Source: Flavobacteriales bacterium
Lineage (GTDB): Bacteria > Bacteroidota > Bacteroidia > Flavobacteriales_F > PHOS-HE28
DNA length: 64,000 nucleotides
Direction of reading: 5' to 3'
NCBI GenBank assembly: GCA_016788295.1
Contig: JAEUSY010000003.1
Span: 1-64,000 of the forward strand
Shown: positions 33,469 to 41,726 of the stretch, piece by piece
How positions within the stretch are numbered: the stretch's first letter is position 1
Layout of the letters: every line of letters begins with the position of its first letter
Notes under the pieces: model-generated
Told to the model about the DNA's origin: nothing
What the model saw: the letters and a program-made list of their open reading frames with translations, nothing else
Databases searched by the model: none
Position numbers and translations under genes: made by a program

Positions 33469-35112
33469 TCACTGCACCATGAACACACCGTACAGGACAC
33501 TCCGATCATTCGAAACCCTGACAATGTATGGTCCGCCAGCGAGCATCGAGACATCGAGCGTGGCCGACCCATGCGCCCGTGTAGAGAGCACCACCCGGCC
33601 AGAAGAATCCATTAGTTCCACCAACCTGTGATCGCTCCAAGATGGCCATTGGATGGTGAGCGGTCCTGCGGTGGGATTTGGAAAGGCAATTAGCTGCTGC
33701 GCAGGTTCCTGCAATTCAGGAACCGATACATTGGAACAGTATGTGGTCTCTGTTGTGGAGGAATTCACCACCCAGCTCAATGAACTGGTCACCGGGGATA
33801 TGGGGTTGAGCGCCGCATACAGGCCATTGACCACATTGAACGCAACGGGTGTTGTGGTAGTGACCGTTTCCTGCTGCTCATTACACAATGCACCGAGGCC
33901 ATCATCGCCCACTTGGGTGCGGACCAGCAGCACATCGCCGCCTCCCGTGGAAAGCGAACCCACCATGGTGATCCCACCTTCGGCTTCCACCACCGCACTG
34001 CGTCCGTTCGCGTTGCCCAGGTCACCCGCATAGCTCCGGGCCTCGACCACCTCTCCCAACCCATCTATCCGCAAGGCCATCATCCGAGGCAATGAAAAGT
34101 CGGGGTTACTGGTAGCCCCCACGATCAGATAGCCGTCTTCGCCGAATGAGCCCAACGACACACCACTGATGTACGCCCCCTGTTGATACGCCCTGGACCA
34201 AACGACATCGCCCGTATCGTCCAATTTCATCACCTGTAGCCCAGAACTCTGCCCGGTCAGGATGCTCCCCCCATCTGCCGAAGGAATGAGCCGGGTGATG
34301 GTGACAGAGCCCTGAAGCGCCTGCCATGTACGTTCCCAAACGAGTCCACCGTCGCCATCCAGTTTGAACAGAAAGGCTTGTTGCGTAGGGAGCGTAGTGC
34401 GCGTACCAGCGATCAGAAAACCACCATCAGCTGTAGTCGTGATCGCATTCGGATCATCCTGCCGATCTGAACCGACCAAGGAGCTCCAAAGAACCTCACC
34501 CTGTCCATTGATCTTCATCACGAACACGTCCCCATCAGAGCCTCCACCGGTAATAAAGCGGGATCCGGTGATCATGAACTGATCGCCGCCTAACGCCAGG
34601 ATGTGATCCCCGACCTCATTCTGTTCCGGTGTGCCGATGCGTTTGGTCCAGATCAGTGCACCGGAGGTGGAAATGCGCATCAAGAGCACATCCGAATAGA
34701 GTCCGCCGCTGTTGACCGTTGCTCCAACAACGAGCCAACCATCGGTGGTCTCTGCGACCATGTTCAGATAGTCATAGCCGGAACCTCCAGCGGAAATGGA
34801 CCAGAGCCGTGAACCACTTTCATCCGTACGGAGAATGTACGCATTGGGCGAGGTGTTCGCTGCCGCCTGACCATAGGAGCCTGTCTGGCCAACGAGGATG
34901 TGCCCGCCCTGTGCGTCATTCACAGGAAGCACGTGCAGGGCGAACTCCTCGTTCGGTCCGCCGAAGCTCTTCATGTAGGACAGGAACTGCCCAAAGCCTT
35001 GCATGGCGACCAACGAGACCGACGCGGCCACAGTGGCACGTACGAAGTATGCACGCACCCATGGTCCGAACGACCCGATGCGGAGGCCCGGTCCGATCAC
35101 GTTCTTCATCAT
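33469..35112 (-). CDS. T9SS-sorted secreted protein with propeller-like repeats
   Basis: The 547-residue protein (ATG at 35112 or 35109) has a signal-like N-terminus (VAASVSLVAMQGFGQ). The body is built of repeats of the form DGGFLIAGT.T...AFLFKLDGDGGLVW..T, a beta-propeller-like pattern often found in delta-60-type secreted proteins. The last 75 residues (LIAFPNPTAGPLTIQW to YIVRVSNDRS) are a type A T9SS sorting domain. It should be exported by the type IX system and anchored to or released from the surface. The ligand is unknown. Confidence 0.85.
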   Translation of the reverse strand: MMKNVIGPGLRIGSFGPWVRAYFVRATVAASVSLVAMQGFGQFLSYMKSFGGPNEEFALHVLPVNDAQGGHILVGQTGSYGQAAANTSPNAYILRTDESGSRLWSISAGGSGYDYLNMVAETTDGWLVVGATVNSGGLYSDVLLMRISTSGALIWTKRIGTPEQNEVGDHILALGGDQFMITGSRFITGGGSDGDVFVMKINGQGEVLWSSLVGSDRQDDPNAITTTADGGFLIAGTRTTLPTQQAFLFKLDGDGGLVWERTWQALQGSVTITRLIPSADGGSILTGQSSGLQVMKLDDTGDVVWSRAYQQGAYISGVSLGSFGEDGYLIVGATSNPDFSLPRMMALRIDGLGEVVEARSYAGDLGNANGRSAVVEAEGGITMVGSLSTGGGDVLLVRTQVGDDGLGALCNEQQETVTTTTPVAFNVVNGLYAALNPISPVTSSLSWVVNSSTTETTYCSNVSVPELQEPAQQLIAFPNPTAGPLTIQWPSWSDHRLVELMDSSGRVVLSTRAHGSATLDVSMLAGGPYIVRVSNDRSVLYGVFMVQ

Positions 35113-35245
35113 ACGATGAAGATAACGATCTGACCGGGTTCGCAACAGAACAGACACGATGCCCCCTTGTCTTCCACATCACGCTGTTCACCAAGGGTCG
35201 TAAGCACCGCATGAACGGTAGGGCATGCTCCCCTTCTTTGCACAC

Positions 35246-36673
35246 ATGGCCCTCAGTCGCTTCTGGACCTTCATGCTGATCCTCAGCATCGGCTACGTGC
35301 TGGTGATGCTGGGCACCGGCCGGCAGTATTCCCTGGGCATGCTGGTGAACGGCAAGCAGGGCGAGGCACTGGTGGTTGCCGAGCGCGACAGTGCGGCGTA
35401 CAAAGGCAGCGTGTTCCTGAGCGACCTGCGCGCGTCCGGTGAATCGGGCCTGCAACGTGGCGACACGCTATACACCCTCACCAATACGGGCGTGGTGCGT
35501 GCCACGGTGGGCAAACAACCGGCCGACGGCCTCTTCGCCACCTGCCGCAACACCATCACCGACCTGTGGCTGCCGCTCATCGGCTACCTCACCTTCTTCT
35601 GCGGCCTGCTGAACCTGCTGATCGATTCGCGGGCCATGGAGAAGGTGGCGCGCGTGCTCTCCCCGGTCTTCCACCGCGTGTTCCCCGAACTGCGGAAGGA
35701 CCACCCGGCCTACGGCTTCATGACGTTGAACTTCGCGGCCAACTTCCTGGGGCTGGACAGCGCGGCCACGCCCTTCGGCCTGAAGGCCATGGAGAGCATG
35801 CAGGAGGACAATCCGCAGAAGGACCGCGCCACCAACAGCCAGATCATGTTCCTGTGCCTGCATGCGGCGGGCCTCACGCTACTGCCCACCAGCATCATCG
35901 GCTACCGCGCGGCGCAGGGCGCGGCCAACCCGGCGGACATCATGATCCCCACCATCATCACCAGCTTCGCGGGCACACTGGCGGCGCTGTTCATGGTGGC
36001 GGGCAAGCAGCGCATCAACCTCTTCAACTGGCCCGTGATGCTCACCGTGCTCGGCATCAGCGGCGTCATCGGCGGACTGATGGCCTACATCGGCGGGCTG
36101 GCGGGCGTGGCCAAGTTCCACTTCACGGACAACCTGAGCAACGGCATGCTGCTCACCATCATCGGGCTCATCGTGGGCTATGCCTTCCTGGTGGAGAAGT
36201 ACTTCACCGCCAAGGGCACCAACCTCTTCGACAGCTTCGTGCACGGGGCCAAGGACGGCTTCACCACCGGGCTGCGCGTGCTGCCCTACATGCTGGCGAT
36301 GCTGGCCGCCCTGAGCATCTTCCGCAACAGCGGGCTGATGGGCATCGTGATGGACGGGCTGAGCTGGGCGATGGCGCAGGTGGGCGTGAGCAAGGAGGTG
36401 ATCGATGCGGTCCCCGTGGCGTTGATGCGCCCGTTCAGTGCCGGCGGTTCGCGCGGCTTCATGCTCGATGCCATGAAGACCTACGGACCCGACAGCCTCA
36501 CCGGGCAACTGAGCTGCCTGTTCCAAGGCGCGGCCGAGACCACCTTCTATGTGGTGGCGCTCTACTTCGGCAGTGTGAACGTGAAGGACAGCCGCTACAC
36601 CCTGGGCATCATGCTGCTGGCCGACCTGGTGTGCGTGATCACGGCGGTGTTCGTGGTGCGGTTGTACTTCTAG
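35246..36673 (+). CDS. Nucleoside-recognition-domain (SpmA/SpmB-fused) membrane protein
   Basis: The 475-residue protein fuses two halves related to spore-maturation proteins A and B. The first (about 120-270) has FAANFLGLDSAATPFGLKAME and SQIMFLCLHAAGLTLLPTS; the second (300-475) has FTTGLRVLPYMLAMLAALSIFRNSG and MRPFSAGGSRGFMLDAMKTYG. About ten transmembrane helices are predicted. The fused form is common in Bacteroidota, where no spores are made. The transported or sensed ligand is unknown. Confidence 0.88.
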   Translation: MALSRFWTFMLILSIGYVLVMLGTGRQYSLGMLVNGKQGEALVVAERDSAAYKGSVFLSDLRASGESGLQRGDTLYTLTNTGVVRATVGKQPADGLFATCRNTITDLWLPLIGYLTFFCGLLNLLIDSRAMEKVARVLSPVFHRVFPELRKDHPAYGFMTLNFAANFLGLDSAATPFGLKAMESMQEDNPQKDRATNSQIMFLCLHAAGLTLLPTSIIGYRAAQGAANPADIMIPTIITSFAGTLAALFMVAGKQRINLFNWPVMLTVLGISGVIGGLMAYIGGLAGVAKFHFTDNLSNGMLLTIIGLIVGYAFLVEKYFTAKGTNLFDSFVHGAKDGFTTGLRVLPYMLAMLAALSIFRNSGLMGIVMDGLSWAMAQVGVSKEVIDAVPVALMRPFSAGGSRGFMLDAMKTYGPDSLTGQLSCLFQGAAETTFYVVALYFGSVNVKDSRYTLGIMLLADLVCVITAVFVVRLYF

Positions 36674-36796
36674 GAACTGGGCCGCAGAAGGTTGGCGATG
36701 CGGGGTAATGCGGCCGCAGACCTGCCGGCCGGTAGGCGGGTGGCGCGGATGAAAACCACTTCGGGGAGGCCCGATCACCTCACCTACCCGAGCAGG

Positions 36797-36884
36797 AGTT
36801 CGGTTATATTGGCGGGAGATGAAACCATTGGGTATAATGCTTCGATGTGCAGGGGCTCCTGGGGAAGACCCTGCAGAGGGGTGG
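36797..36884 (+). repeat. Leader element, copy B (promoter-like box plus hairpin)
   Basis: AGTTCGGTTATATTGGCGGG matches 22584-22603 with one mismatch. Further on, ATGCTTCGA and a hairpin pairing TGCAGGG (36848-36854) with CCCTGCA (36869-36875) correspond to units of copy A. The hairpin's inner part keeps CTCCT..GGAAGA. TATATTGG could act as a -7 box. The gene at 36903 starts 18 bp after the element. Confidence 0.6.
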
Positions 36885-36902
36885 AGTCCAAATGACTGCA
36901 CG

Positions 36903-37484
36903 ATGAAATACACCTTTGGAATTCTTCTACTACTTGCCCTCTCGCAAACAGCGCATTCTCAGCAAACGCCTCAATTATATGTCGTTGCTGGCGATACTGT
37001 TCAGCGTGTAACGGTGTCACTCGACCCAATTCAGACCAACCTGACCAGTTTAGTTGATAGTCTATCGAAGATCCTACCCGATGGTCAATGGTGCATCACT
37101 AACAAAGCTGATACGATTCGCTGTCGATGTCGATTTACGCTGGCAGCCGGACATCTTGAGGGGCGATTCACTGAGTTCAATGCTGCGGGTCGTGCCGAAG
37201 CTGTTAGGCACTATGAGCGTGGTAAGGCTAACGGACTTCTTGTGTATTGGTCAAGTACAGGCAGTTTGCGGACCCTGGAAACTTTGAAGAATGGCAAGCT
37301 CAACGGAACGCGAGTGAGCTTCAATGACAACGGACGTGTCCAGAGTGTATCCTACTGGTATGATGGCACCCCAATAGGATCAAAAACTTATCTCTTTCCT
37401 CGTAGGAATAAAATCCCACATCAACTCTTCAGTGCGGAGGAAGTGGCAGGGAAGAACATCCTTCGTCTTGTTGTAAGCCCCTAG
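36903..37484 (+). CDS. Secreted MORN/YwqK-type repeat protein
   Basis: The protein has 193 residues from ATG 36903 (MKYTFGILLLLALSQTAHSQ, a signal peptide). The frame extends upstream through the leader element to 36819, but that N-terminus is not signal-like and the leader matches copy A in another frame, so it was rejected. After residue 90, repeats of the type LEGRFTEFNAAGR, ANGLLVYWSSTGS and LNGTRVSFNDNGR resemble MORN_2 variants annotated as YwqK-family antitoxins; no toxin gene is adjacent. GC content is clearly lower than neighbouring genes, suggesting transfer. Confidence 0.65.
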   Translation: MKYTFGILLLLALSQTAHSQQTPQLYVVAGDTVQRVTVSLDPIQTNLTSLVDSLSKILPDGQWCITNKADTIRCRCRFTLAAGHLEGRFTEFNAAGRAEAVRHYERGKANGLLVYWSSTGSLRTLETLKNGKLNGTRVSFNDNGRVQSVSYWYDGTPIGSKTYLFPRRNKIPHQLFSAEEVAGKNILRLVVSP

Positions 37485-37580
37485 AGGTCATATCCCTAGG
37501 CCCACGTGGGTGAAAGGCCTTACCCAAACCTCGGCAGTGATCTACCGCCGGTGCCAAAATCTGCAACACGCTCGGCCACC

Positions 37581-37611
37581 CGCGCACCTGATCAGGCGGA
37601 GCTTACACTTC
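37581..37611. repeat. Tail motif, copy B
   Basis: The block CGCGCACCTGATCAGG followed by CGGAGCTTACA matches copy A at about 27 of 31 positions. It lies 96 bp after the MORN-repeat gene and directly abuts the half-REP element at 37612. Confidence 0.55.
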
Positions 37612-37680
37612 CGCATTCCATCCGCATTTCATCTGCGTTATCTGCGGCCGCATTCACACCTCTTATCGTTTACCGAAGCC
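37612..37680. repeat. Half-REP direct repeat, left copy
   Basis: It contains ATCTGCGTTATCTGCGGCCG and begins GCATTCCATCCGC. It matches 38442-38511 over about 70 bp at roughly 85% identity and in the same orientation. The core corresponds to the reverse complement of the left ends of the 1743 and 1869 units. Confidence 0.65.
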
Positions 37681-37844
37681 CAAGACCATGGCAGGGTGTC
37701 CGCCGCACTCGCCATCCACCGATGCCAACTTCCGCCAGGCCTGTCCATTGCATTTGAGCGGTCGATCGTGCATTACAGGGAGCGTTTGGCGTGATCGATC
37801 CGACCTTGAGCATATTGTTCAGGCTCGCTGTGTAGTTTCACTTC

Positions 37845-38393
37845 GTGGAAAACACTGCTCGGGATAGGCTGCTGGCTTTGTCGAGGTCGAAGCTGCATCG
37901 GGCGGTATTCATGATGTCAGTGGCCGCTGCTATTGCTGTAGGGCTGGTCTGGCATAGCGCATCCCGATCGCCGCAGATATACTGTGGTGTAGGTGACGGA
38001 CCGGATGTTCCGGAATTGATTCGAGAACGCTGGAACGCTCAGGATTCGATGCGGTTAGCACCATGGCGGGAGCGCCTTGGCAGGGAACCGGATATTGAGA
38101 AAGGTGCCATGGTCTTCAAGATCAACTGTGGGGCCTGCCACAAACCGGACCGGGATATGACCGGGCCTGCGCTTCAAGGTTTGTTGTCTCGTGCCCCACA
38201 ACCTGCTTTGGGATGGTACCTGGCCTTTATGCAACGACAAGATTCATTGATCAAAGCGGGCGAGCCATACACATTGGATCTCCATGAGCGATGGGGCAAC
38301 CCACCATGGCTACATCCCAATACGCTCACTCCTGAAGACCTGTTGGATGCCTTGGTCTTTGTGGAGTTGTATGAGTGGAGGCCCGTGCCGTAA
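37845..38393 (+). CDS. Membrane-anchored c-type cytochrome
   Basis: The protein has 182 residues from a GTG at 37845. Residues 19-38 are one membrane anchor (AVFMMSVAAAIAVGLVWH). A single haem-binding motif is C95-GA-C98-H99 in INCGACHKPD, followed by MTGPALQGLL as in small cytochromes c; M129 may be the axial methionine. It is an electron carrier facing the periplasm. No oxidase or dehydrogenase gene is nearby. The gene stands between direct repeats at 37612 and 38442. Starting at an internal ATG (37911) is possible. Confidence 0.75.
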   Translation: MENTARDRLLALSRSKLHRAVFMMSVAAAIAVGLVWHSASRSPQIYCGVGDGPDVPELIRERWNAQDSMRLAPWRERLGREPDIEKGAMVFKINCGACHKPDRDMTGPALQGLLSRAPQPALGWYLAFMQRQDSLIKAGEPYTLDLHERWGNPPWLHPNTLTPEDLLDALVFVELYEWRPVP

Positions 38394-38441
38394 GAACAAA
38401 ACAGTTGTAGCCTTGTGAGCCATAACCATTCGAGCTCTATT

Positions 38442-38511
38442 CGCATTCCATCCGCCTTTCCATCTGCGTTATCTGCGGCCGCATTCACGCCCCCGCTCGT
38501 ATGCCGAAGCC
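38442..38511. repeat. Half-REP direct repeat, right copy
   Basis: This 70-bp repeat matches 37612-37680 (GCATTCCATCCGC, then ATCTGCGTTATCTGCGGCCG, then CCGAAGCC). The two copies bracket 37681-38441, including the cytochrome gene. Confidence 0.65.
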
Positions 38512-38556
38512 AACGCCTTTCTTTGCGCCCGCATTGGACCACCCGTGCCACCACCC

Positions 38557-39078
38557 ATGACCGAGAAGCCACTGAAGATCGTCCGTCGCCGTTCCAAGAT
38601 CCATGGCAACGGCGTGTTCGCCACAGCCCCCATCCGCAAGGGCGAGCACATTGTGGAGTACAAGGGCCGCTTGATCACGCACGACCAGGCCGACGAGCAA
38701 TACCACGGCGATGTGGCATCGGGCCACACCTTCCTGTTCACCCTGAACGACCAATGGATATTGGATGCCAATGTGAAGGGCAATGTAGCGCGCTGGATCA
38801 ACACCAGCTGCGAGCCCAACGCCATTGCCTTTGTACACGAGGAGAAAAAGAAGAACCCCGATCCGAAGAACGACCGGGTGATCATTGAGGCCCTGCGCAC
38901 CATACAGCCCGGCGAGGAGATCTTCTACGATTATGGGTTCGAGTTCGACCTGCCCTACACCAAGGAGCTGCTGAAGACCTGGGCCTGCCGCTGCGGCTCC
39001 AAGAAATGCCGGGGCACCATGCTGAGCGGCAAGAAGTACAAGGCCTTTGTGAAGGCCAACCCCGATTGGAACAAGTGA
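38557..39078 (+). CDS. SET-domain protein-lysine methyltransferase
   Basis: The 173-residue protein is a complete SET domain. The opening RRRSKIHGNGVFA is the N-SET strand; I81-NTSCEPNA is the catalytic pseudoknot (normally N.SC.PN), and G119-EEIFYDYG carries the active-site Tyr. The post-SET zinc cysteines are C144, C146 and C151 (WACRCGSKKCRG). The domain transfers methyl from SAM to protein lysines. The substrate is unknown; the neighbours (lolA, cytochrome c) give no hint. An ATG start at 38557 was chosen over a GTG at 38545. Confidence 0.88.
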   Translation: MTEKPLKIVRRRSKIHGNGVFATAPIRKGEHIVEYKGRLITHDQADEQYHGDVASGHTFLFTLNDQWILDANVKGNVARWINTSCEPNAIAFVHEEKKKNPDPKNDRVIIEALRTIQPGEEIFYDYGFEFDLPYTKELLKTWACRCGSKKCRGTMLSGKKYKAFVKANPDWNK

Positions 39079-39138
39079 TCCGGCACGCATGCCCGGACGC
39101 GGCCAGACATGGCACAGCCTTTGCCAATAGCCCCGGCG

Positions 39139-39146
39139 TAACTTCG
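39139..39146 (+). promoter_or_regulatory. Putative -7 box (TAACTTCG) before lolA
   Basis: A near-consensus -7 box ends 6 bp before the ATG at 39153. The start is unusually close, so the transcript may be leaderless or the box may be coincidental. Confidence 0.3.
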
Positions 39147-39152
39147 CACCCC

Positions 39153-39803
39153 ATGAAAAAGACCCTGTTCCTGATCGTTGCGCTGCTCGTGGCCAACCTG
39201 TCCGCCAATGCCCAGGACGATGCCAAGGGCAAGGCCATTGTGGACAAGCTGATGGCCGCGGCCAAGACGTGGACCAGCTTCGAGGCCGATTTCAGCAGCC
39301 GCCTGCAGAGCACCAAGGACAAGCTGGATGTGAAGCAGGAGGGCAATATGAAGGTGAAGGGCAAGAAGTTCCGCCTGCAGCTGGACAAGAACACGGTGAT
39401 CAACGATGGGACCACCATGTACACTTACAGCAAGGAGACCAACGAGGTGACCCTGAACGACCCCTCGGAAATGGACCAGGAACTGGACCCCACCAAGATC
39501 TTCACGCAGTACGAGAAAGGTTTCAAGGTGCAGTTCGTGGAAGAGAAGACCGACGCCACGGGCACGGTGGTGCAGGTGGTGAAACTGTTCCCCACGGAGG
39601 CCGGCAAGAAGCCCTACCACACCGTGGTGCTGACCGTGGACAAGGCGAAGAACGAGCCCAAGAGCGTGCAGGTACTGTACAAGGACGGCAACGTGGTGAC
39701 CTACACGCTGAAGAAGTTCACCGCCAACGCCGTGCTGGCCGATGCGCTCTTCACCTTCGACAAGGCGAAGTACCCCGGCGTGGAAGTGAACGACATGCGC
39801 TGA
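39153..39803 (+). CDS. lolA: Outer-membrane lipoprotein carrier LolA
   Basis: The 216-residue protein has a signal peptide (LVANLSANAQ) and the single LolA domain: MAAAKTWTSFEADFSSRLQ at the front, then MKVKGKKFRLQLDKNTVINDG, YTYSKETNEVTL and a closing half-barrel. LolA shuttles lipoproteins through the periplasm to LolB or the outer membrane. The 10-bp-stem terminator follows 40 bp after the stop. The gene is the usual stand-alone form. Confidence 0.9.
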   Translation: MKKTLFLIVALLVANLSANAQDDAKGKAIVDKLMAAAKTWTSFEADFSSRLQSTKDKLDVKQEGNMKVKGKKFRLQLDKNTVINDGTTMYTYSKETNEVTLNDPSEMDQELDPTKIFTQYEKGFKVQFVEEKTDATGTVVQVVKLFPTEAGKKPYHTVVLTVDKAKNEPKSVQVLYKDGNVVTYTLKKFTANAVLADALFTFDKAKYPGVEVNDMR

Positions 39804-39843
39804 TCCATCCAGCTGCGTTGGCAACAGCGCAGCTGCCCAAGGC

Positions 39844-39868
39844 AAAGGCCACCCCCGCGGTGGCCTTT
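39844..39868 (+). terminator. Intrinsic terminator of lolA
   Basis: AAAGGCCACC pairs with GGTGGCCTTT (10 bp, perfect) around a CCCGC loop, and the right arm ends in TTT. It lies 40 bp after the lolA stop, the strongest terminator in the window. Confidence 0.8.
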
Positions 39869-39887
39869 CGCATTCTACCTTGCTGCC

Positions 39888-40460
39888 ATGCTGCACCTGG
39901 CCCTTGCCCTGGCGGTGTTCTACACCCTGCACAGCCTGCTCGCGCTGAACGCCACCAAGCGTTGGGCAGCGGCGCGCTGGGGCCTGCAGCGTTGGTACCG
40001 GTTGGCCTACACGGTGGTCTCGCTGGTGCTTTCCGGCTGGGTGCTGTTCGCCTTGGGCACCGCGCGTGGTAGCGTTGTCCTCTACCAGCCCACCTTCATC
40101 ATGCGGACACTGGGTGTGGTGCTTGTTCTTGGTGGTGGTCTGTTGGCCACGGCGGCAGTGCTGCGCTTTGGCGGGGCCGGTTTTCTCGGCCTTGCTCCCG
40201 AACGCACTACGGGCCTTGTGCGCACGGGCATGCATGGCCGCATGCGGCACCCGATCTACACGGGGATCATCCTCGCGGCCTTGGGTTGGCTGCTGCTGGA
40301 CGGGCAGCCCTCCACGCTGGTGGTAGTGGGCATCACCTTCGTGTACCTGCCCATCGGCATTGCCTTGGAAGAGCGGAAGCTGATCGCCGCCTTCGGGGAG
40401 GATTACCTGCGCTACCGGCGCGAGGTGCCGGCATTGATCCCCCGCCTGCATACCACGTAG
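39888..40460 (+). CDS. Isoprenylcysteine/PEMT-family membrane methyltransferase-like protein
   Basis: The 190-residue protein has four to five transmembrane helices. The C-terminal signature GMHGRMRHPIYTGIIL followed by EERKLIAAFGEDYLRYRREVPALIP is the ICMT/PEMT (NnrU-like) motif, where the RHP and E..L segments bind SAM. It probably methylates a small hydrophobic substrate or lipid at the membrane. A -7-like TACCTTGC at 39876-39883 ends 4 bp before the start. The actual substrate is not indicated. Confidence 0.78.
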   Translation: MLHLALALAVFYTLHSLLALNATKRWAAARWGLQRWYRLAYTVVSLVLSGWVLFALGTARGSVVLYQPTFIMRTLGVVLVLGGGLLATAAVLRFGGAGFLGLAPERTTGLVRTGMHGRMRHPIYTGIILAALGWLLLDGQPSTLVVVGITFVYLPIGIALEERKLIAAFGEDYLRYRREVPALIPRLHTT

Positions 40461-40505
40461 GGCAGGCGCCACGTTACCCTGCGGCCATTGTGGCATTCCA
40501 CGTTC

Positions 40506-41264
40506 ATGCGCACCACTACCCTTCTTCTGTTCCTATGCCTGTACACCACCACCTGGGCCAAAGCGCGCGTGGTGCATGTGCTGGTGGCCCTGTGCGACAA
40601 TGAGCACCAAGGCATTGTGAAAGTGCCCGCAGGCATTGGCAACGGCCAGAAGCCCGGCACCAACCTCTACTGGGGCGCGGGCTACGGCGTGCGCACCCAC
40701 CTCGATCGGGCGGCCGAATGGGTGCGCGTGCAGGTGCCCTCCCCCGGCCTGCCGCACATACTGGAGCGCGTGGCCTGGAAACACCGCGACAGCGCCGTGT
40801 ACCTGGTGGCCGATGCCTACGATGGCCGGAACATCCGCGAGGCCACCGAAGACCTGCTGCGGTATGCCAGCGGCGCGGGAAGCACTTCGCTGAACGTGGC
40901 CGACCGCACCATAGCCATTGGCGGCGGCGCCGACCTGGTGGCCTACGTGGGCCACGACGGGCTGATGGACTTCGCCCTGGAGGCCAGCTACCCCGCGCAG
41001 GACAAGCGGGTGCGCGAGACCATCATCCTGGCCTGCATCAGCAAGCGCTACTATGCCCCGCACCTGCGCACCACCGGCGCCCAGCCCCTGCTGTGGACAA
41101 CAGGACTGATGGCGCCCGAGGCCTACACGTTGAAGGCCGCGTTGGAAGGCTGGGTGCGCAGGGAGGCCCCAACGGCCGTACAGGAACGCGCTGCACAGGC
41201 CTACAACACCTACCAGAAGTGCGGCATCAACGGCGCGCGGCGGCTGCTGGTGACCGGTTGGTGA
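40506..41264 (+). CDS. Conserved secreted protein of unknown function
   Basis: The protein has 252 residues from ATG 40506 (MRTTTLLLFLCLYTTTWAKA), giving a signal peptide; an in-frame start six codons earlier exists. The mature part opens VHVLVALCDNEHQGIVKVPAGIGNG, a block recurring in a widespread uncharacterised family, then LYWGAGYGVRTHL and GGGADLVAYVGHDGLMDF. It is likely periplasmic, and conserved H/D residues (GHDG) make a hydrolase possible but not shown. Function unknown. Confidence 0.6.
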   Translation: MRTTTLLLFLCLYTTTWAKARVVHVLVALCDNEHQGIVKVPAGIGNGQKPGTNLYWGAGYGVRTHLDRAAEWVRVQVPSPGLPHILERVAWKHRDSAVYLVADAYDGRNIREATEDLLRYASGAGSTSLNVADRTIAIGGGADLVAYVGHDGLMDFALEASYPAQDKRVRETIILACISKRYYAPHLRTTGAQPLLWTTGLMAPEAYTLKAALEGWVRREAPTAVQERAAQAYNTYQKCGINGARRLLVTGW

Positions 41265-41309
41265 CACGCGGCACACCGCACCCGCGCCAAGAGCGCCCAC
41301 CTTTGTGCC

Positions 41310-41726
41310 ATGCAACACACCAGCCACCGCAGTGTAACGGCCGTTCTGGAAGGCCTGCCCTACACCACCAAGCTCACCACCCGCGGATTGGACCTTGTGG
41401 CCGACGAGCCCTTGGACCACGGCGGCCAGGACCTCGGCTTCCGTCCGCATGAACTGCTGCTGAGCGCACTGGCCTCGTGCACGGCCATCACCCTGCGCAT
41501 GTACGCCGACCGCAAACAGTGGAACGTGGCCCCCATTGGTGTTACGGTATCCATGGATCGCACCCAGAGCGGGGCAAGCATCGATACGCGCATCCACCTG
41601 GAGATCGACCTGCCGCAGCACCTCTCGGAAGAACAGAAGGCCCGCATGCTGCAGATCGCGCGGTCGTGCCCGGTACACCGTACCTTGGAAAGCCCGATCC
41701 AGTTGAGCGCGGGCCTCAAGGCATGA
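41310..41726 (+). CDS. OsmC/Ohr-family peroxide-reactive protein
   Basis: The 138-residue protein is an OsmC-type thiol peroxidase or regulator. The two family cysteines are C57 in ALASCTAITLRMYA and C120 in SCPVHRTLESP, matching the peroxidatic and resolving pair of the YhfA-like group. Its stop overlaps the next gene's ATG (ATGA). Co-translation with a CDGSH iron-sulfur protein is a known pairing. The physiological substrate (organic hydroperoxide or other) is uncertain. Confidence 0.85.
   Translation: MQHTSHRSVTAVLEGLPYTTKLTTRGLDLVADEPLDHGGQDLGFRPHELLLSALASCTAITLRMYADRKQWNVAPIGVTVSMDRTQSGASIDTRIHLEIDLPQHLSEEQKARMLQIARSCPVHRTLESPIQLSAGLKA

Larger units (their letters stand above)
37485..37844. 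other. Intergenic region with tail motif and half-REP element
   Basis: This 360-bp gap holds the tail motif shared with 23175-23204 and a 69-bp repeat related to the 1.7-2.0 kb elements (both listed separately). The remainder contains no supported gene. Confidence 0.6.

Noticed and set aside
36819-36902. Extension of the MORN-repeat protein through the leader element
   Set aside because: The extension removes the signal peptide from the N-terminus, and the leader matches copy A in a different reading frame, so it is not conserved as protein.
36903-37484. A toxin-antitoxin pair suggested by the YwqK-like repeats
   Set aside because: The protein has a signal peptide and no toxin-like gene is adjacent; MORN_2 repeats alone do not show antitoxin activity.
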